Source of the DNA: Trichococcus ilyis
GTDB taxonomy: Bacteria > Bacillota > Bacilli > Lactobacillales > Aerococcaceae
Length of the DNA: 52,292 bases
Assembly: GCF_900109135.1 (NCBI RefSeq)
Contig: NZ_FNYT01000022.1
Span: 1 to 52,292 of the forward strand
Direction of reading: 5' to 3'
Position numbers and translations under genes: made by a program. The notes beneath the pieces are model-generated. The model saw nothing but the letters and a program-made list of their open reading frames with translations, searched no databases and was not told the DNA's origin. Below are positions 7,130 to 15,153 of this stretch, one piece after another. The stretch's first letter is position 1. Every line of letters begins with the position of its first letter.

Positions 7130-8665
7130 ATGATGGAAAAAGCTGCATTATTGGCCTTACAGAATGGATCGGATGTTCGCGGGATCGCGATTGCGACGGA
7201 AAAACATGAAGCGACATTGACGGCGGACAAAGTGACGCGCATCGGCTATGGTTTCGTGGACTGGTTGCAAAAAGGGAAAAACATCAGCTTGAACGGCGAT
7301 AAGAAAGTCAAAATTGCGATCGGGCAGGACAGCCGTTTATCCGGAGGGGATATCAAAACGGCCCTGATGTCGGGCATGGCGCCTTATGCCATCGAAATCA
7401 TTGATGTCGGCCTAGCCACTACGCCGGCGATGTTCATGTCTACACAGTATGATGAGTATGCGACGGATGCGGCGATCATGATCACAGCCAGCCATCTTCC
7501 GTTTGAATACAATGGACTTAAATTCTTCACCAAAACGGGTGGAGCGGAGCATGAAGATATCGAAGAAATTCTCGAGTACGCCTACGAAATGCCTGAAGGC
7601 TTTGCGGAAAAAGAACAAGCGGCCGTTGTGATCGAAAAGGACTTGCTTTCTGCTTATGCAGCCGATCTCCAGGACAAAATCCGCAAAGGGATCGACTCCA
7701 AAGAGAATTCTGAAAAACCGTTGAGCGGCCGCCATATCATCGTGGATGCCGGCAATGGGGCGGGCGGATTCTTTGTGGATCGGGTGCTGCAGCCTTTGGG
7801 AGCCGATACTTCCGGCAGTCAATTCCTTGATCCGGACGGTACGTTCCCGAACCATGTCCCGAATCCGGACAATAAAGCAGCAATGAAAAGCATCCAGGAT
7901 GCCGTGATTGCGAACAAGGCCGACCTCGGGATCATTTTCGACACGGACGTGGACCGTTCCGCAATCGTCGACAGCGATGGGAAAGCATTCAACCGCAACA
8001 ATCTGATTGCCTTGATTTCAGCCGTCCTTTTGAAGGAAGAACCAGGCGCTACGATCGTGACGAATTCGGCAACCTCCGCCCACTTGGAGAAGTTCATCAC
8101 CGAACTTGGAGGCGTCCAGGACCGTTATCTGACCGGTTACCGGAATGTCATCAACCGCGGCATCGAATTGAATGAAGCGGGCACCAATGCGGTGTTGGCG
8201 ATCGAAACGAGCGGACACGCTGCTCTGAAGGAGAATTATTTCCTGGATGACGGTGCCTATCTGATCGCCAAACTGCTGATTGCCGATGCGCAGCTGTCGA
8301 CGGAAGGAAAACATTTAGGGGATCTGATCGCGACGCTGGGACAACCGGCGGAAACAATGGAATACCGCTTCACGATCATCGAGGAACCGATTTTTGAAGT
8401 GGGCAATGCCATCATCAAAGATTTCGCCGCTTTCATCGCAGCGACAGAGGACATGTACTTGGTAGCCGATCACCTTGAGGGGGTGCGTGTGAATCTGAGC
8501 GGACAGTACGGGGAAGGGTGGTTCATCCTGCGCTTGAGCTTGCATGAGCCGCTGCTTGTATGGACGATCGAGAGCGATGAGGTCGGCAAATTGCCGTTGA
8601 TCGCGAAGACCGTGTTGCCGTTCTTCAAGGGCCGTCCGGAATTGGATACGGGCCATCTGCATTAA
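7130..8665 (+). CDS. Phosphomannomutase/phosphoglucomutase (alpha-D-phosphohexomutase)
   Basis: Interconverts hexose 1- and 6-phosphates in the cytoplasm, feeding nucleotide-sugar and cell-envelope synthesis. The phosphoserine loop is ITASHLP with catalytic Ser at about residue 121. The Mg2+ loop is DTDVDR (271-276). The sugar-binding loop reads ETSGHAA, and a C-terminal phosphate-binding segment is present. At 511 residues it is the longer Firmicute subgroup. Whether it prefers mannose or glucose phosphate cannot be told from sequence. ATG 7130 and ATG 7133 are adjacent; AAAAGGGG precedes both. It is monocistronic, ending at the terminator at 8683-8719. Confidence 0.92.
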   Translation: MMEKAALLALQNGSDVRGIAIATEKHEATLTADKVTRIGYGFVDWLQKGKNISLNGDKKVKIAIGQDSRLSGGDIKTALMSGMAPYAIEIIDVGLATTPAMFMSTQYDEYATDAAIMITASHLPFEYNGLKFFTKTGGAEHEDIEEILEYAYEMPEGFAEKEQAAVVIEKDLLSAYAADLQDKIRKGIDSKENSEKPLSGRHIIVDAGNGAGGFFVDRVLQPLGADTSGSQFLDPDGTFPNHVPNPDNKAAMKSIQDAVIANKADLGIIFDTDVDRSAIVDSDGKAFNRNNLIALISAVLLKEEPGATIVTNSATSAHLEKFITELGGVQDRYLTGYRNVINRGIELNEAGTNAVLAIETSGHAALKENYFLDDGAYLIAKLLIADAQLSTEGKHLGDLIATLGQPAETMEYRFTIIEEPIFEVGNAIIKDFAAFIAATEDMYLVADHLEGVRVNLSGQYGEGWFILRLSLHEPLLVWTIESDEVGKLPLIAKTVLPFFKGRPELDTGHLH

Positions 8666-8682
8666 GCTTACCTGATGCACCC

Positions 8683-8719
8683 AAAAAAGACTTTGCGCTG
8701 AGCCGCAAAGTCTTTTTTT
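8683..8719. terminator. Bidirectional intrinsic terminator
   Basis: Perfect 9-bp stem GACTTTGCG / CGCAAAGTC (8689-8697 / 8704-8712) flanked by A6 on the left and T7 on the right. It can serve both the phosphohexomutase gene (+) and the convergent CNNM transporter gene (-). Confidence 0.9.
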
Positions 8720-8721
8720 GG

Positions 8722-10086
8722 TTATTCGATTATTTTGATTTCTTCTTCGTCTTCTTCCGAGGCTTCATGGTTTTTCGGTTTCTTTGTCGTGAAGATGTCG
8801 ATGACGATGATCGAATTTTTCTCTTTTTGGATGGCCTTGAAGAGGTAGCCGTGGTAGGTGATTTCTTCGCCTTCCTTGATGTCGTATTTTTGGTCAAGCA
8901 TCCAGCCGCCCATCGTGTCCACATTTTCATTGTCGATGTCCAGGCCGAAAAGGTCGTTGACATCGTCGATCAGCATGCGGGCGCTGATGCGGTAATGGTT
9001 GTCCCCCAGCATGATGAATTCCGGACGTTCCTTTGTTTCGAAATCATCGCTGATGTCGCCGACGATCTCTTCCACGATGTCTTCCATCGAAACGAGGCCG
9101 CTTGTGCCGCCGTATTCATCGATCAGAATCGCGACTTGGTTACGTTCCTTCTGCATCTTGACCAGCAGTTCCTTGATCGGGATCGTCTCGATGACCGTGA
9201 TGACAGGGCGGATGAAGTCGGTGACGGTGAATTTGCTTTCATCTTTCTTTTGGACAGCTTCAACGAAGGCGGCGAAAACTTCCTTCGTGTTGATGACCCC
9301 GACGATCGAATCCTTGTCCTCACGCATGACCGGATAGCGGGTGTACTTTTCCTGTTGGACGACATTGGCGATATCGCTCAGCGTCATGTCGAAATCGACG
9401 GCCACAATCTCTGTGCGCGGTATCATGATTTCGCGCGCCATCCGCTCATCGAAGTTGAAGACATTTTCCACGAATTGGTATTCCTCGCGGTTGATTTCCC
9501 CGCTCTTCAGGCTCTGGCTCATGATCAGGCGCAGCTCCTCCTCGGAAACGTTGTCATCCGATTCGCCGATCGTCTTCATGCCGATTGCTTTGGAAATGCC
9601 GTTGGCGGTTTTGTTCAGCACGAAAATGAGCGGATACATCACCCGGTACCAGATGTTCAATGGTTTTGCGATGCGCAAGCCCAATTTTTCGGTGCGGCTC
9701 AAGGCAACGTTTTTCGGGACGAGCTCTCCGATGATGACCTGGATGGATGTCAAGACAGCGAAGGAAACGACAAAGGAAAGAAGCGTCGCGATTGCATCCG
9801 GAATCGGCAAATTGCCGAAAAGCGTGTCGAACAGCCGCTTGAAGGTGGGATCCCCCAACCAACCAAGTCCAAGGGAAGTGATCGTGACGCCCAGCTGCGT
9901 CGCCGAAAGATAGCTGTCCAGTTTCACGGTCATCGATTTCAATAATTTGGCTTGCTTATTGCCGTCCTCCACCAAAAAATCCAGCCGAGAAGGGCGGATC
10001 CTGACCAGCACGTATTCCGACATGACGAAAAACGAAGCGATGAAAAGGATAAGGAAAAATAAAAATAACCCGGTTGTAATTGACAT
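8722..10086 (-). CDS. CNNM/CorC (hemolysin-like) family membrane protein
   Basis: A 454-residue protein of the UPF0053/CNNM family, linked to Mg2+ or other cation efflux. Order of parts: an N-terminal CNNM membrane domain of about three to four segments (residues 1-180, with SEYVLVRIRPSRL), a CBS pair (about 205-340, containing MIPRTEIV and ILIDEYGGTSGLV), and a C-terminal CorC/HlyC domain (about 350-430). The tail is acidic. The start is ATG 10086. The frame runs on to a GTG at 10122, but that GTG is inside the Shine-Dalgarno sequence and cannot be the start. The true ribosome binding site lies 34 bases upstream of the ATG behind a hairpin (separate entry). The gene is convergent with the phosphohexomutase gene. 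Confidence 0.92.
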   Translation of the reverse strand: MSITTGLFLFFLILFIASFFVMSEYVLVRIRPSRLDFLVEDGNKQAKLLKSMTVKLDSYLSATQLGVTITSLGLGWLGDPTFKRLFDTLFGNLPIPDAIATLLSFVVSFAVLTSIQVIIGELVPKNVALSRTEKLGLRIAKPLNIWYRVMYPLIFVLNKTANGISKAIGMKTIGESDDNVSEEELRLIMSQSLKSGEINREEYQFVENVFNFDERMAREIMIPRTEIVAVDFDMTLSDIANVVQQEKYTRYPVMREDKDSIVGVINTKEVFAAFVEAVQKKDESKFTVTDFIRPVITVIETIPIKELLVKMQKERNQVAILIDEYGGTSGLVSMEDIVEEIVGDISDDFETKERPEFIMLGDNHYRISARMLIDDVNDLFGLDIDNENVDTMGGWMLDQKYDIKEGEEITYHGYLFKAIQKEKNSIIVIDIFTTKKPKNHEASEEDEEEIKIIE

Positions 10087-10127
10087 GATTGTTCGTCTGC
10101 ATCCTGAAAAAGCAGACGTCACCTCCT
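10087..10127 (-). promoter_or_regulatory. Shine-Dalgarno separated from the start codon by a hairpin
   Basis: On the minus strand a full-strength AGGAGGT (10127-10121) is 34 bases from the ATG at 10086, far too distant for normal initiation. The gap holds a perfect 7-bp hairpin CGTCTGC / GCAGACG (arms at 10118-10112 and 10100-10094, 11-base loop). Folding removes 25 bases and leaves an effective spacing of 9. No other in-frame start codon fits the SD. Hairpin-shortened SD spacing is known from a few phage and bacterial genes. Confidence 0.7.
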
Positions 10128-10172
10128 GTGAAATAATGATCCTGAATAGGAAATTTCTTCACGAGATCTCTG

Positions 10173-10264
10173 GTTTCACGCTGAAACAAATGAATGCGAC
10201 CAAAAGAATCCCTGAAAATGCGCGTTTTCGAAAATTCTTTTGGTCTACAGATGATTGCCATCTG
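10173..10264 (-). promoter_or_regulatory. Structured 5' leader of the CNNM transporter gene
   Basis: Upstream of the SD on the minus strand there are three more hairpins: CAGATG/CATCTG (10248-10264); an 11-bp perfect stem ACCAAAAGAAT/ATTCTTTTGGT (10199-10209/10234-10244) with an inner GAAAA/TTTTC pair; and GTTTCA/TGAAAC with a 3-base loop (10173-10187). An AT-rich stretch at 10300-10370 could hold divergent promoters. The leader may regulate the transporter, perhaps in response to cations (inference). It resembles no riboswitch I can name. Confidence 0.5.
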
Positions 10265-10320
10265 ATGTAATCTGTCCCACTGGTGCCACCTACCTTAATA
10301 ATTATTTAAGCAAAATTCGG

Positions 10321-10472
10321 TTAATTCAAAACGATACTTATGCTAAAATTATAAATCAAAATAGAGAAATTGCAATAAGCGCGCATTTCTGCGACTTTAG
10401 GCGGTTTCTTATTTGGCTGATTGCTGTTACTATGGAACGGAAACCTCTTGCCGAGAGGCAAGATCAGTCCGT
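10321..10472 (+). promoter_or_regulatory. pbp2A promoter and leader hairpin
   Basis: An extended -10 TGC-TAAAAT (10341-10349) has a weak TTAATT -35 (10321-10326) and a 17-base spacer. The leader holds a strong hairpin TCTTGCC-GAGA-GGCAAGA (10446-10463) with a GNRA-type loop, extended by ACGGA/TCCGT (10437-10441/10468-10472). It lies within the 446-base gap between the CNNM gene and pbp2A. Confidence 0.45.
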
Positions 10473-10532
10473 GGCCCTGGAGCCGCGCGTACAGTCAAAG
10501 CTTTTTCGACAGCCTGTGGGGGGATGGATTAA

Positions 10533-12632
10533 ATGAAGAAGGATGAAAAAATGCAAAACAAACCAATCAAAGAAATACTGAAAGCCGGGTGGGTCCGTTT
10601 CAACGGGAAACGCAAAAACCTTTGGCGGAAATACCGCATCAACAAATTTATTGTGTTGTTCTTATTGATCGGTACGCTGATCAGCAGCACCTATCTTGTT
10701 TTCCTGGCCAAGACCGCCAATGTCGAAAATCTGAAGGCCGGCCTGGAACAGACGACCGTCATCTATGACCGCTACGGCAATGAAGCCGGGGAACTCTATT
10801 CGCAGAAAGGGACGTTCGTGTCGATCGATCAGGTTTCCCCGAACATCCAGACTGCCGTCGTATCGACGGAAGACAAGCGCTTCTATACGCACACCGGGGT
10901 CGACCCGATCGGAATCGGTCGCGCCGCTGTCGGCTTTGTTCTGAACGGCGGTAACATCGTCGGCGGGGGCTCGACGCTGACGCAACAGTTGGCGAAAAAT
11001 GCCTATCTGACTTTGGATCAGACGCTCACCCGGAAAGCCAAGGAGTTGTTCCTGGCGTTCGAAATCGAAAACAAATACACGAAGGACGAAATCCTGGAGA
11101 TGTATCTGAACAATGCCTACTTCGGTTCCGGTGTCTGGGGTGTCGAGGACGCTTCGCAGAAATATTTCGGAAAAGCGGCGAGTGAAGTCAGCCTTTCGGA
11201 AGCGGCTGTGTTGGCTGGTATCCTGAAGTCGCCGAGCTACTACAACCCGATCGACAATATGGAAGCAAGCACGGATCGAAGGAATACCGTCCTGCAATTG
11301 TTGGCGGACAATGGTTTCATCGACCAAGCGACGGCTGACGCCGCAATCGCCGAAGACATCATCGTTGTGGACGGTTATTATGCCGATAGCGGCTACAATT
11401 ATCCTTATTATTTTGACGCAGTCATCAACGAGGCAATCAATACATACGGCCTGGATGAAGAGGATTTGCTGAACCGGGGCTACAAAATCTACACCGGTTT
11501 GGATCAGGACTATCAGAATCAGATGAGTAACGCCTATGCGAATGCCTATCTGCCGGCAGCTGAAGACGGAACCTTGCTGCAGAGCGCTTCCGTCGCATTG
11601 GAACCGACTACAGGCGATGTGCTTGCGGTCGTCGGCGGAACAGACTATGAAGGCTTCCGGACCTACAATCGCGCGACCCAGATGACCATGGCACCGGGTT
11701 CGACGATCAAGCCGTTGTCCGTCTACACCCCGGCTCTTGAGGCGGGATATGCAGTCGATGCGGCAGTCATGGATGATGATTCCTTGACGTACGGCGATGA
11801 CGATTATGCCGTCTGGAATTATGATCAAGTCAGCCTGTACGATACTTTGCCGATGTATCAAGCGCTTGCCGAGAGCAAGAACACCGCTGCTGTCTGGCTG
11901 CTGGACAAATTGGGCATCCAGAAAGGGATCTCCAAATTGGAGGATTTCGGCATCCCCATCGGTGAAGCGGATGAGAATCTGGGCGCCATTGCGCTCGGCG
12001 GGATGAGCACCGGTGTTTCGCCGGTGCAACTGGCCAGTGCCTACACGACTTTCGTGAATGAAGGGGTGCGCACAAAAGCGCGCTTCATCACGAAAATCGT
12101 CGATGCGACCGGGGCGGTTATCGTCGACAACACGAAACCGAAGACGAATCGGGTCACGACTGCCGCAGTCGCGGAGGAAATGACGAGCATGCTGATGGGC
12201 GTATACGCAGAGGGCGGGACCGGAGCATCGGCGCAGCCAACGAACGGGATGTTGATCGCCGGAAAGACCGGAACGACGGAACTTGACAGGGAAACCGGCT
12301 ACATCAAATCGCAATGGATGGTCGGGTATACCCCGGACATAGTCGTCGCCACTTGGCTGGGATATGACGAAACCAATGAAACCCACAACCTGAACAACGC
12401 CGGGAAGACGATGGCGAATCTGTACAGTGCCGAGATGGGCTCCTTGTTGTCGATCAGCCCGCAGACCGAATTTGCGGTCGCTGCCGCTGAGGATACCTAT
12501 GACACAGGCATCATGGGCAGTCTGAAAAAAGGCATGGAGGAATGGCTCAACGGGATGGATTCCTTCGGCCAGACCGTCGGAGAAGGGTCGAAGAAGTTGT
12601 TCGACTGGGCCAATGAGGCATTCGGGCAGTAG
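10533..12632 (+). CDS. pbp2A: Class A penicillin-binding protein 2A
   Basis: Bifunctional peptidoglycan synthase: a glycosyltransferase polymerises lipid II and a transpeptidase cross-links the peptides outside the membrane. It has a short basic cytoplasmic tail and one membrane anchor (about residues 43-66). The GT51 domain shows EDKRFYTHTGVD, GGSTLTQQLAKN and RKAKELFLAFEIE. The transpeptidase domain shows all three motifs: S-x-x-K as STIK (Ser390), S-x-N as SKN, and K-T-G as KTGTTE. It has 699 residues. The start follows GGGGGG. A terminator at 12648-12680 suggests it is monocistronic. Confidence 0.93.
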   Translation: MKKDEKMQNKPIKEILKAGWVRFNGKRKNLWRKYRINKFIVLFLLIGTLISSTYLVFLAKTANVENLKAGLEQTTVIYDRYGNEAGELYSQKGTFVSIDQVSPNIQTAVVSTEDKRFYTHTGVDPIGIGRAAVGFVLNGGNIVGGGSTLTQQLAKNAYLTLDQTLTRKAKELFLAFEIENKYTKDEILEMYLNNAYFGSGVWGVEDASQKYFGKAASEVSLSEAAVLAGILKSPSYYNPIDNMEASTDRRNTVLQLLADNGFIDQATADAAIAEDIIVVDGYYADSGYNYPYYFDAVINEAINTYGLDEEDLLNRGYKIYTGLDQDYQNQMSNAYANAYLPAAEDGTLLQSASVALEPTTGDVLAVVGGTDYEGFRTYNRATQMTMAPGSTIKPLSVYTPALEAGYAVDAAVMDDDSLTYGDDDYAVWNYDQVSLYDTLPMYQALAESKNTAAVWLLDKLGIQKGISKLEDFGIPIGEADENLGAIALGGMSTGVSPVQLASAYTTFVNEGVRTKARFITKIVDATGAVIVDNTKPKTNRVTTAAVAEEMTSMLMGVYAEGGTGASAQPTNGMLIAGKTGTTELDRETGYIKSQWMVGYTPDIVVATWLGYDETNETHNLNNAGKTMANLYSAEMGSLLSISPQTEFAVAAAEDTYDTGIMGSLKKGMEEWLNGMDSFGQTVGEGSKKLFDWANEAFGQ

Positions 12633-12647
12633 AGAGTGAGTTGAGGA

Positions 12648-12680
12648 GAGAGGCTGGGACTAAACTCCCAGTCTCTTTTT
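12648..12680 (+). terminator. Intrinsic terminator after pbp2A
   Basis: CTGGGA/TCCCAG (12654-12659/12666-12671), extended by GAGA/TCTC around a two-base bulge, followed by TTTTT (12676-12680). Confidence 0.85.
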
Positions 12681-12705
12681 GTATCCGAACATAGTGTGCG
12701 TAAAC

Positions 12706-12828
12706 GCGGGACAGAACGCAGCCCCTGGCTCCACTTCACGAACAATGCTCGAATGGCCTGCAGCCATTCTGCGCTTGTTCGCTCCAGTGGTCCGGAGCTA
12801 AACGCGTTCTGTCCCGCTCTCTTTTTTT
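12706..12828. repeat. Complete palindromic intergenic element with poly-T tail
   Basis: About 120 bp that fold end to end. Outer arms GCGGGACAGAACGC/GCGTTCTGTCCCGC pair perfectly over 14 bp (12706-12719/12804-12817). Inner pairs are CGAACAA/TTGTTCG and GAATGGC/GCCATTC around a 5-base loop. Seven T residues (12822-12828) follow. Its right half is repeated at 1-66 with one mismatch. It is a dispersed palindromic element, possibly used as a terminator. Confidence 0.85.
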
Positions 12829-12893
12829 GACAGGCTTGTTGAGAAATGTCCGATAATTGTAGGGAATCGGACAACCAGAGCATATCGTTCTAT

Positions 12894-13238
12894 GGGATCG
12901 CCCGGCCTAATAATGAGTTTGCGAAAGACCTCAAACGTCACAGTGCTAGTCCTCTTAGTGCTCATCCCCTGAGCGCGTATCATCACGCTCTGCGAAAACG
13001 CGTTCGAAAAGTCAGCTCCCGCTAACGTTTTGCTTCCCCCGTAGTGAACAAAAGAGGTTCCCTTCGTGGGATGCTCCAACGTACGGGGAGCTAAGCGACT
13101 TTTCTCACGCTCTGCGAAAACGCGTTCTGAATCCCAGAAATCTCCGCCTAAGTTGACTAGCACAAGCGGCCAAAAAGCGGCCGCTTTCTGCTAGTCCTCT
13201 TAGTGCTCGATTTCTAGAGCGGGATTCATCACGCTCTG
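12894..13238. repeat. Array of three tandem palindromic units of about 123 bp
   Basis: The unit end TCACGCTCTG recurs at 12983, 13105 and 13229 (spacings 122 and 124). The first two copies are identical over 23 bases. Units one and three share an identical 20-base core, TGCTAGTCCTCTTAGTGCTC (12944-12963 and 13189-13208). Each unit forms a hairpin. In unit three, TGAATCCC/GGGATTCA (13128-13135/13221-13228), AGAAATC/GATTTCT, CTAGCA/TGCTAG and GCGGCC/GGCCGC are nested. In unit two, AAAAGTC/GACTTTT and AGCTCCC/GGGAGCT are nested. No gene is visible in 12633-13329. Confidence 0.8.
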
Positions 13239-13276
13239 ATTTTTGCGAACGTATTTTCGGGTTTTTGATGGCTTTA

Positions 13277-13306
13277 TTGTTCGGATAATGTTATAGTTTA
13301 TATAAT
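13277..13306 (+). promoter_or_regulatory. ylbF-like gene promoter
   Basis: TTGTTC (13277-13282), 18-base spacer, TATAAT (13301-13306), ending 23 bases before the start codon. Confidence 0.6.
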
Positions 13307-13329
13307 ATGTGAATGGAAGGAATGGGATA

Positions 13330-13680
13330 ATGAGTAATATTTATGATACAGCTTATGAGTTGGAAAAGAATCTGCGCGAGGCTGCTGTGTTCACAGAGTT
13401 GTCTGCTGCTTATACAGCTATGAGAGAAGATCAAGTCGCTTTTCAATTGTTTGAGGAGTTCCGTAATGTGCAGATCGGTCTGCAGCAAAAGCAAATGACC
13501 GGCGCGGCGATCACGGATGATGATGTGGCTTCTGCGCAAGCGGTCGCTGAGAAAGCATCCGGCAATGAAGTCATCCAATCTTTGATGGCTAAAGAGCAAC
13601 AGTTGAGCCAATTGATGGAAGAAGTCAATGCCATCATCACGAAGCCGTTGCAGGAATTATACGCACCTGCACAAGATTAA
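13330..13680 (+). CDS. YlbF/YmcA family regulator
   Basis: A 116-residue, almost wholly helical protein of the YlbF/YmcA (DUF964) family. In Bacillus subtilis, members form the Y-complex that works with RNase Y in mRNA processing and affects competence and biofilm. The family pattern is visible in YDTAYELEKNLREAAVFTEL and in the QLFEEFRNVQIGLQQKQMTG segment. The start is ATG 13330 with GGAAGG upstream; the frame opens at 13309 but lacks a ribosome binding site there. The gene stands alone upstream of the yhaO-yhaN-yhaM nuclease cluster, which fits a link to RNA turnover. The ligand or partner cannot be read from sequence. Confidence 0.88.
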   Translation: MSNIYDTAYELEKNLREAAVFTELSAAYTAMREDQVAFQLFEEFRNVQIGLQQKQMTGAAITDDDVASAQAVAEKASGNEVIQSLMAKEQQLSQLMEEVNAIITKPLQELYAPAQD

Positions 13681-13893
13681 GACTTAGTTATTGACGATAA
13701 GCTGTGACCATTTCCGAAAAAATGGCCGGATGATAGATAAGGACAGGGTTCAACGCATTGCCTATCAATGCCATCCGATGTCCTTCATCCGATCTTCGAA
13801 GGAAATGGCGCAGTTTTTTTTGATTTTTTATGGGTGTTCCAAAGCAAACTTGCTTTGTCAGATTGAGTATGAATGCAGAAAGAAGGACAGCTT

Positions 13894-15153
13894 GTGATCA
13901 CATTTATCCATACAGCGGATCTCCATTTGGACAGCCCCTTCAAAGGGATCAAACAGCTGGAGCCGCAACTTTTTGAAGCCATTTACCAGTCCACTTTCGA
14001 TTCTTTCCGTGAATTGGTGACGCAAGCCATAGCGGCTGCAGTGGATTTCTTCCTGATCAGCGGGGATATTTACGATGAAGAGAATCAGAGCGTCAAAGCC
14101 CAGGCCTTTTTGAGGGATGAACTGGGCAGGCTGGATCGTGCCGGTATTCCGGTTTATTTGTCGCACGGGAACCATGACTTTCTCGGTAGGGAAGCGCTGA
14201 AACTGCAGCTTCCGGAGAACGTGACGGTCTTCGAAAAGGAAGTCGCGACAGAAATCCTGACCACCAAAACCGGGGAGCGCGTGGCCATTACCGGCTTCAG
14301 TTATGCTTCCAGGTGGGTCGAGGAGCGGATGATCGTCGAATACCCGAACCGGAATCACACTGTGGATTACCACATCGGCATGCTGCATGGTTATCTTGAA
14401 GGATTGAACGCTTCAGAAGGCGTTTATGCGCCATTTTCTTTGGGCGAATTGAATGCGAAAAACTATGATTATTGGGCATTGGGGCACATCCACAAAAGAC
14501 AGGAGCTGCAATCGGCTCCGCCAGTCGTCTATTGCGGAAATACGCAAGGCCGGAATCCGAATGAGACCGAAGCAAAAGGAGCCTATCTGGTGACTCTCCG
14601 GAAAGGAATGGCACCTGCGTTGGCTTTTCTCCCGACGGCGCCGATTGTATGGGAAAAAGAGACTTTGTCGCTGCTCGGATGCAAAAACCTGAATGATGTG
14701 TCTGCGCGCATCGAGGAGCGGATGGAACACTATTGCTCCCGGCATGGAGCGAGTGTGCTGTTGTCGCTGCTCTTCACGGATATCCAGGAGCTTCATCCGG
14801 ATGTCGTCAAAAAAATCGAGGATGAAGAAATCCTGGATGGTGTCAGACAATGGCTGGACCGGCCTTTCGTATATTTGTACCAGACAAAAATTGCGGTCGA
14901 TACGGAAAAGGAACTGTTTTCTTTTGATCAGGTCATGAAGGAGAGTTTTTCGAAAAGTTGGGCGGAAATCAGCGCCGATGACGTATTCTATCAACAGTTG
15001 GACAGTTTTTTCCAGCATCCGCTGGTCCGGACGACATTCCCTGATTTAAAAAAAGACCGGCGTTTCAAAGAGGAAGTGCTGGCAGCCGCAAAGACGATGC
15101 TGGTGCAGGCGGTCGCATTCGAGGAGGATGACAGTGAAGATACGGAAGATTGA
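13894..15153 (+). CDS. yhaO: DNA repair exonuclease, YhaO/SbcD-like metallophosphoesterase
   Basis: A 419-residue calcineurin-type phosphoesterase related to SbcD/Mre11, predicted to form the nuclease half of a complex with the downstream ATPase. Metal-binding motifs in order: D-x-H in TADLHLDSP, GDIYDEE, GNHDF, and the C-terminal GHIHKR. I choose GTG 13894 because AGAAGG lies 7 bases upstream; an ATG at 13873 has no ribosome binding site. The end overlaps the next gene by 20 bases, showing translational coupling. The reader should treat exact substrates as unknown. Confidence 0.9.
   Translation: MITFIHTADLHLDSPFKGIKQLEPQLFEAIYQSTFDSFRELVTQAIAAAVDFFLISGDIYDEENQSVKAQAFLRDELGRLDRAGIPVYLSHGNHDFLGREALKLQLPENVTVFEKEVATEILTTKTGERVAITGFSYASRWVEERMIVEYPNRNHTVDYHIGMLHGYLEGLNASEGVYAPFSLGELNAKNYDYWALGHIHKRQELQSAPPVVYCGNTQGRNPNETEAKGAYLVTLRKGMAPALAFLPTAPIVWEKETLSLLGCKNLNDVSARIEERMEHYCSRHGASVLLSLLFTDIQELHPDVVKKIEDEEILDGVRQWLDRPFVYLYQTKIAVDTEKELFSFDQVMKESFSKSWAEISADDVFYQQLDSFFQHPLVRTTFPDLKKDRRFKEEVLAAAKTMLVQAVAFEEDDSEDTED

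Noticed and set aside
10281-10290. GGTGGCACCA on the minus strand, like a T-box core, upstream of the CNNM gene
   Set aside because: No stem I, specifier loop or matching terminator accompanies it, and the gene is not an amino-acid gene.
12983-13238. Regularly spaced repeats, possibly a CRISPR array
   Set aside because: Only three copies, the intervals are about 100 bases rather than 30-40, the intervals are themselves palindromic, and no cas gene is near.
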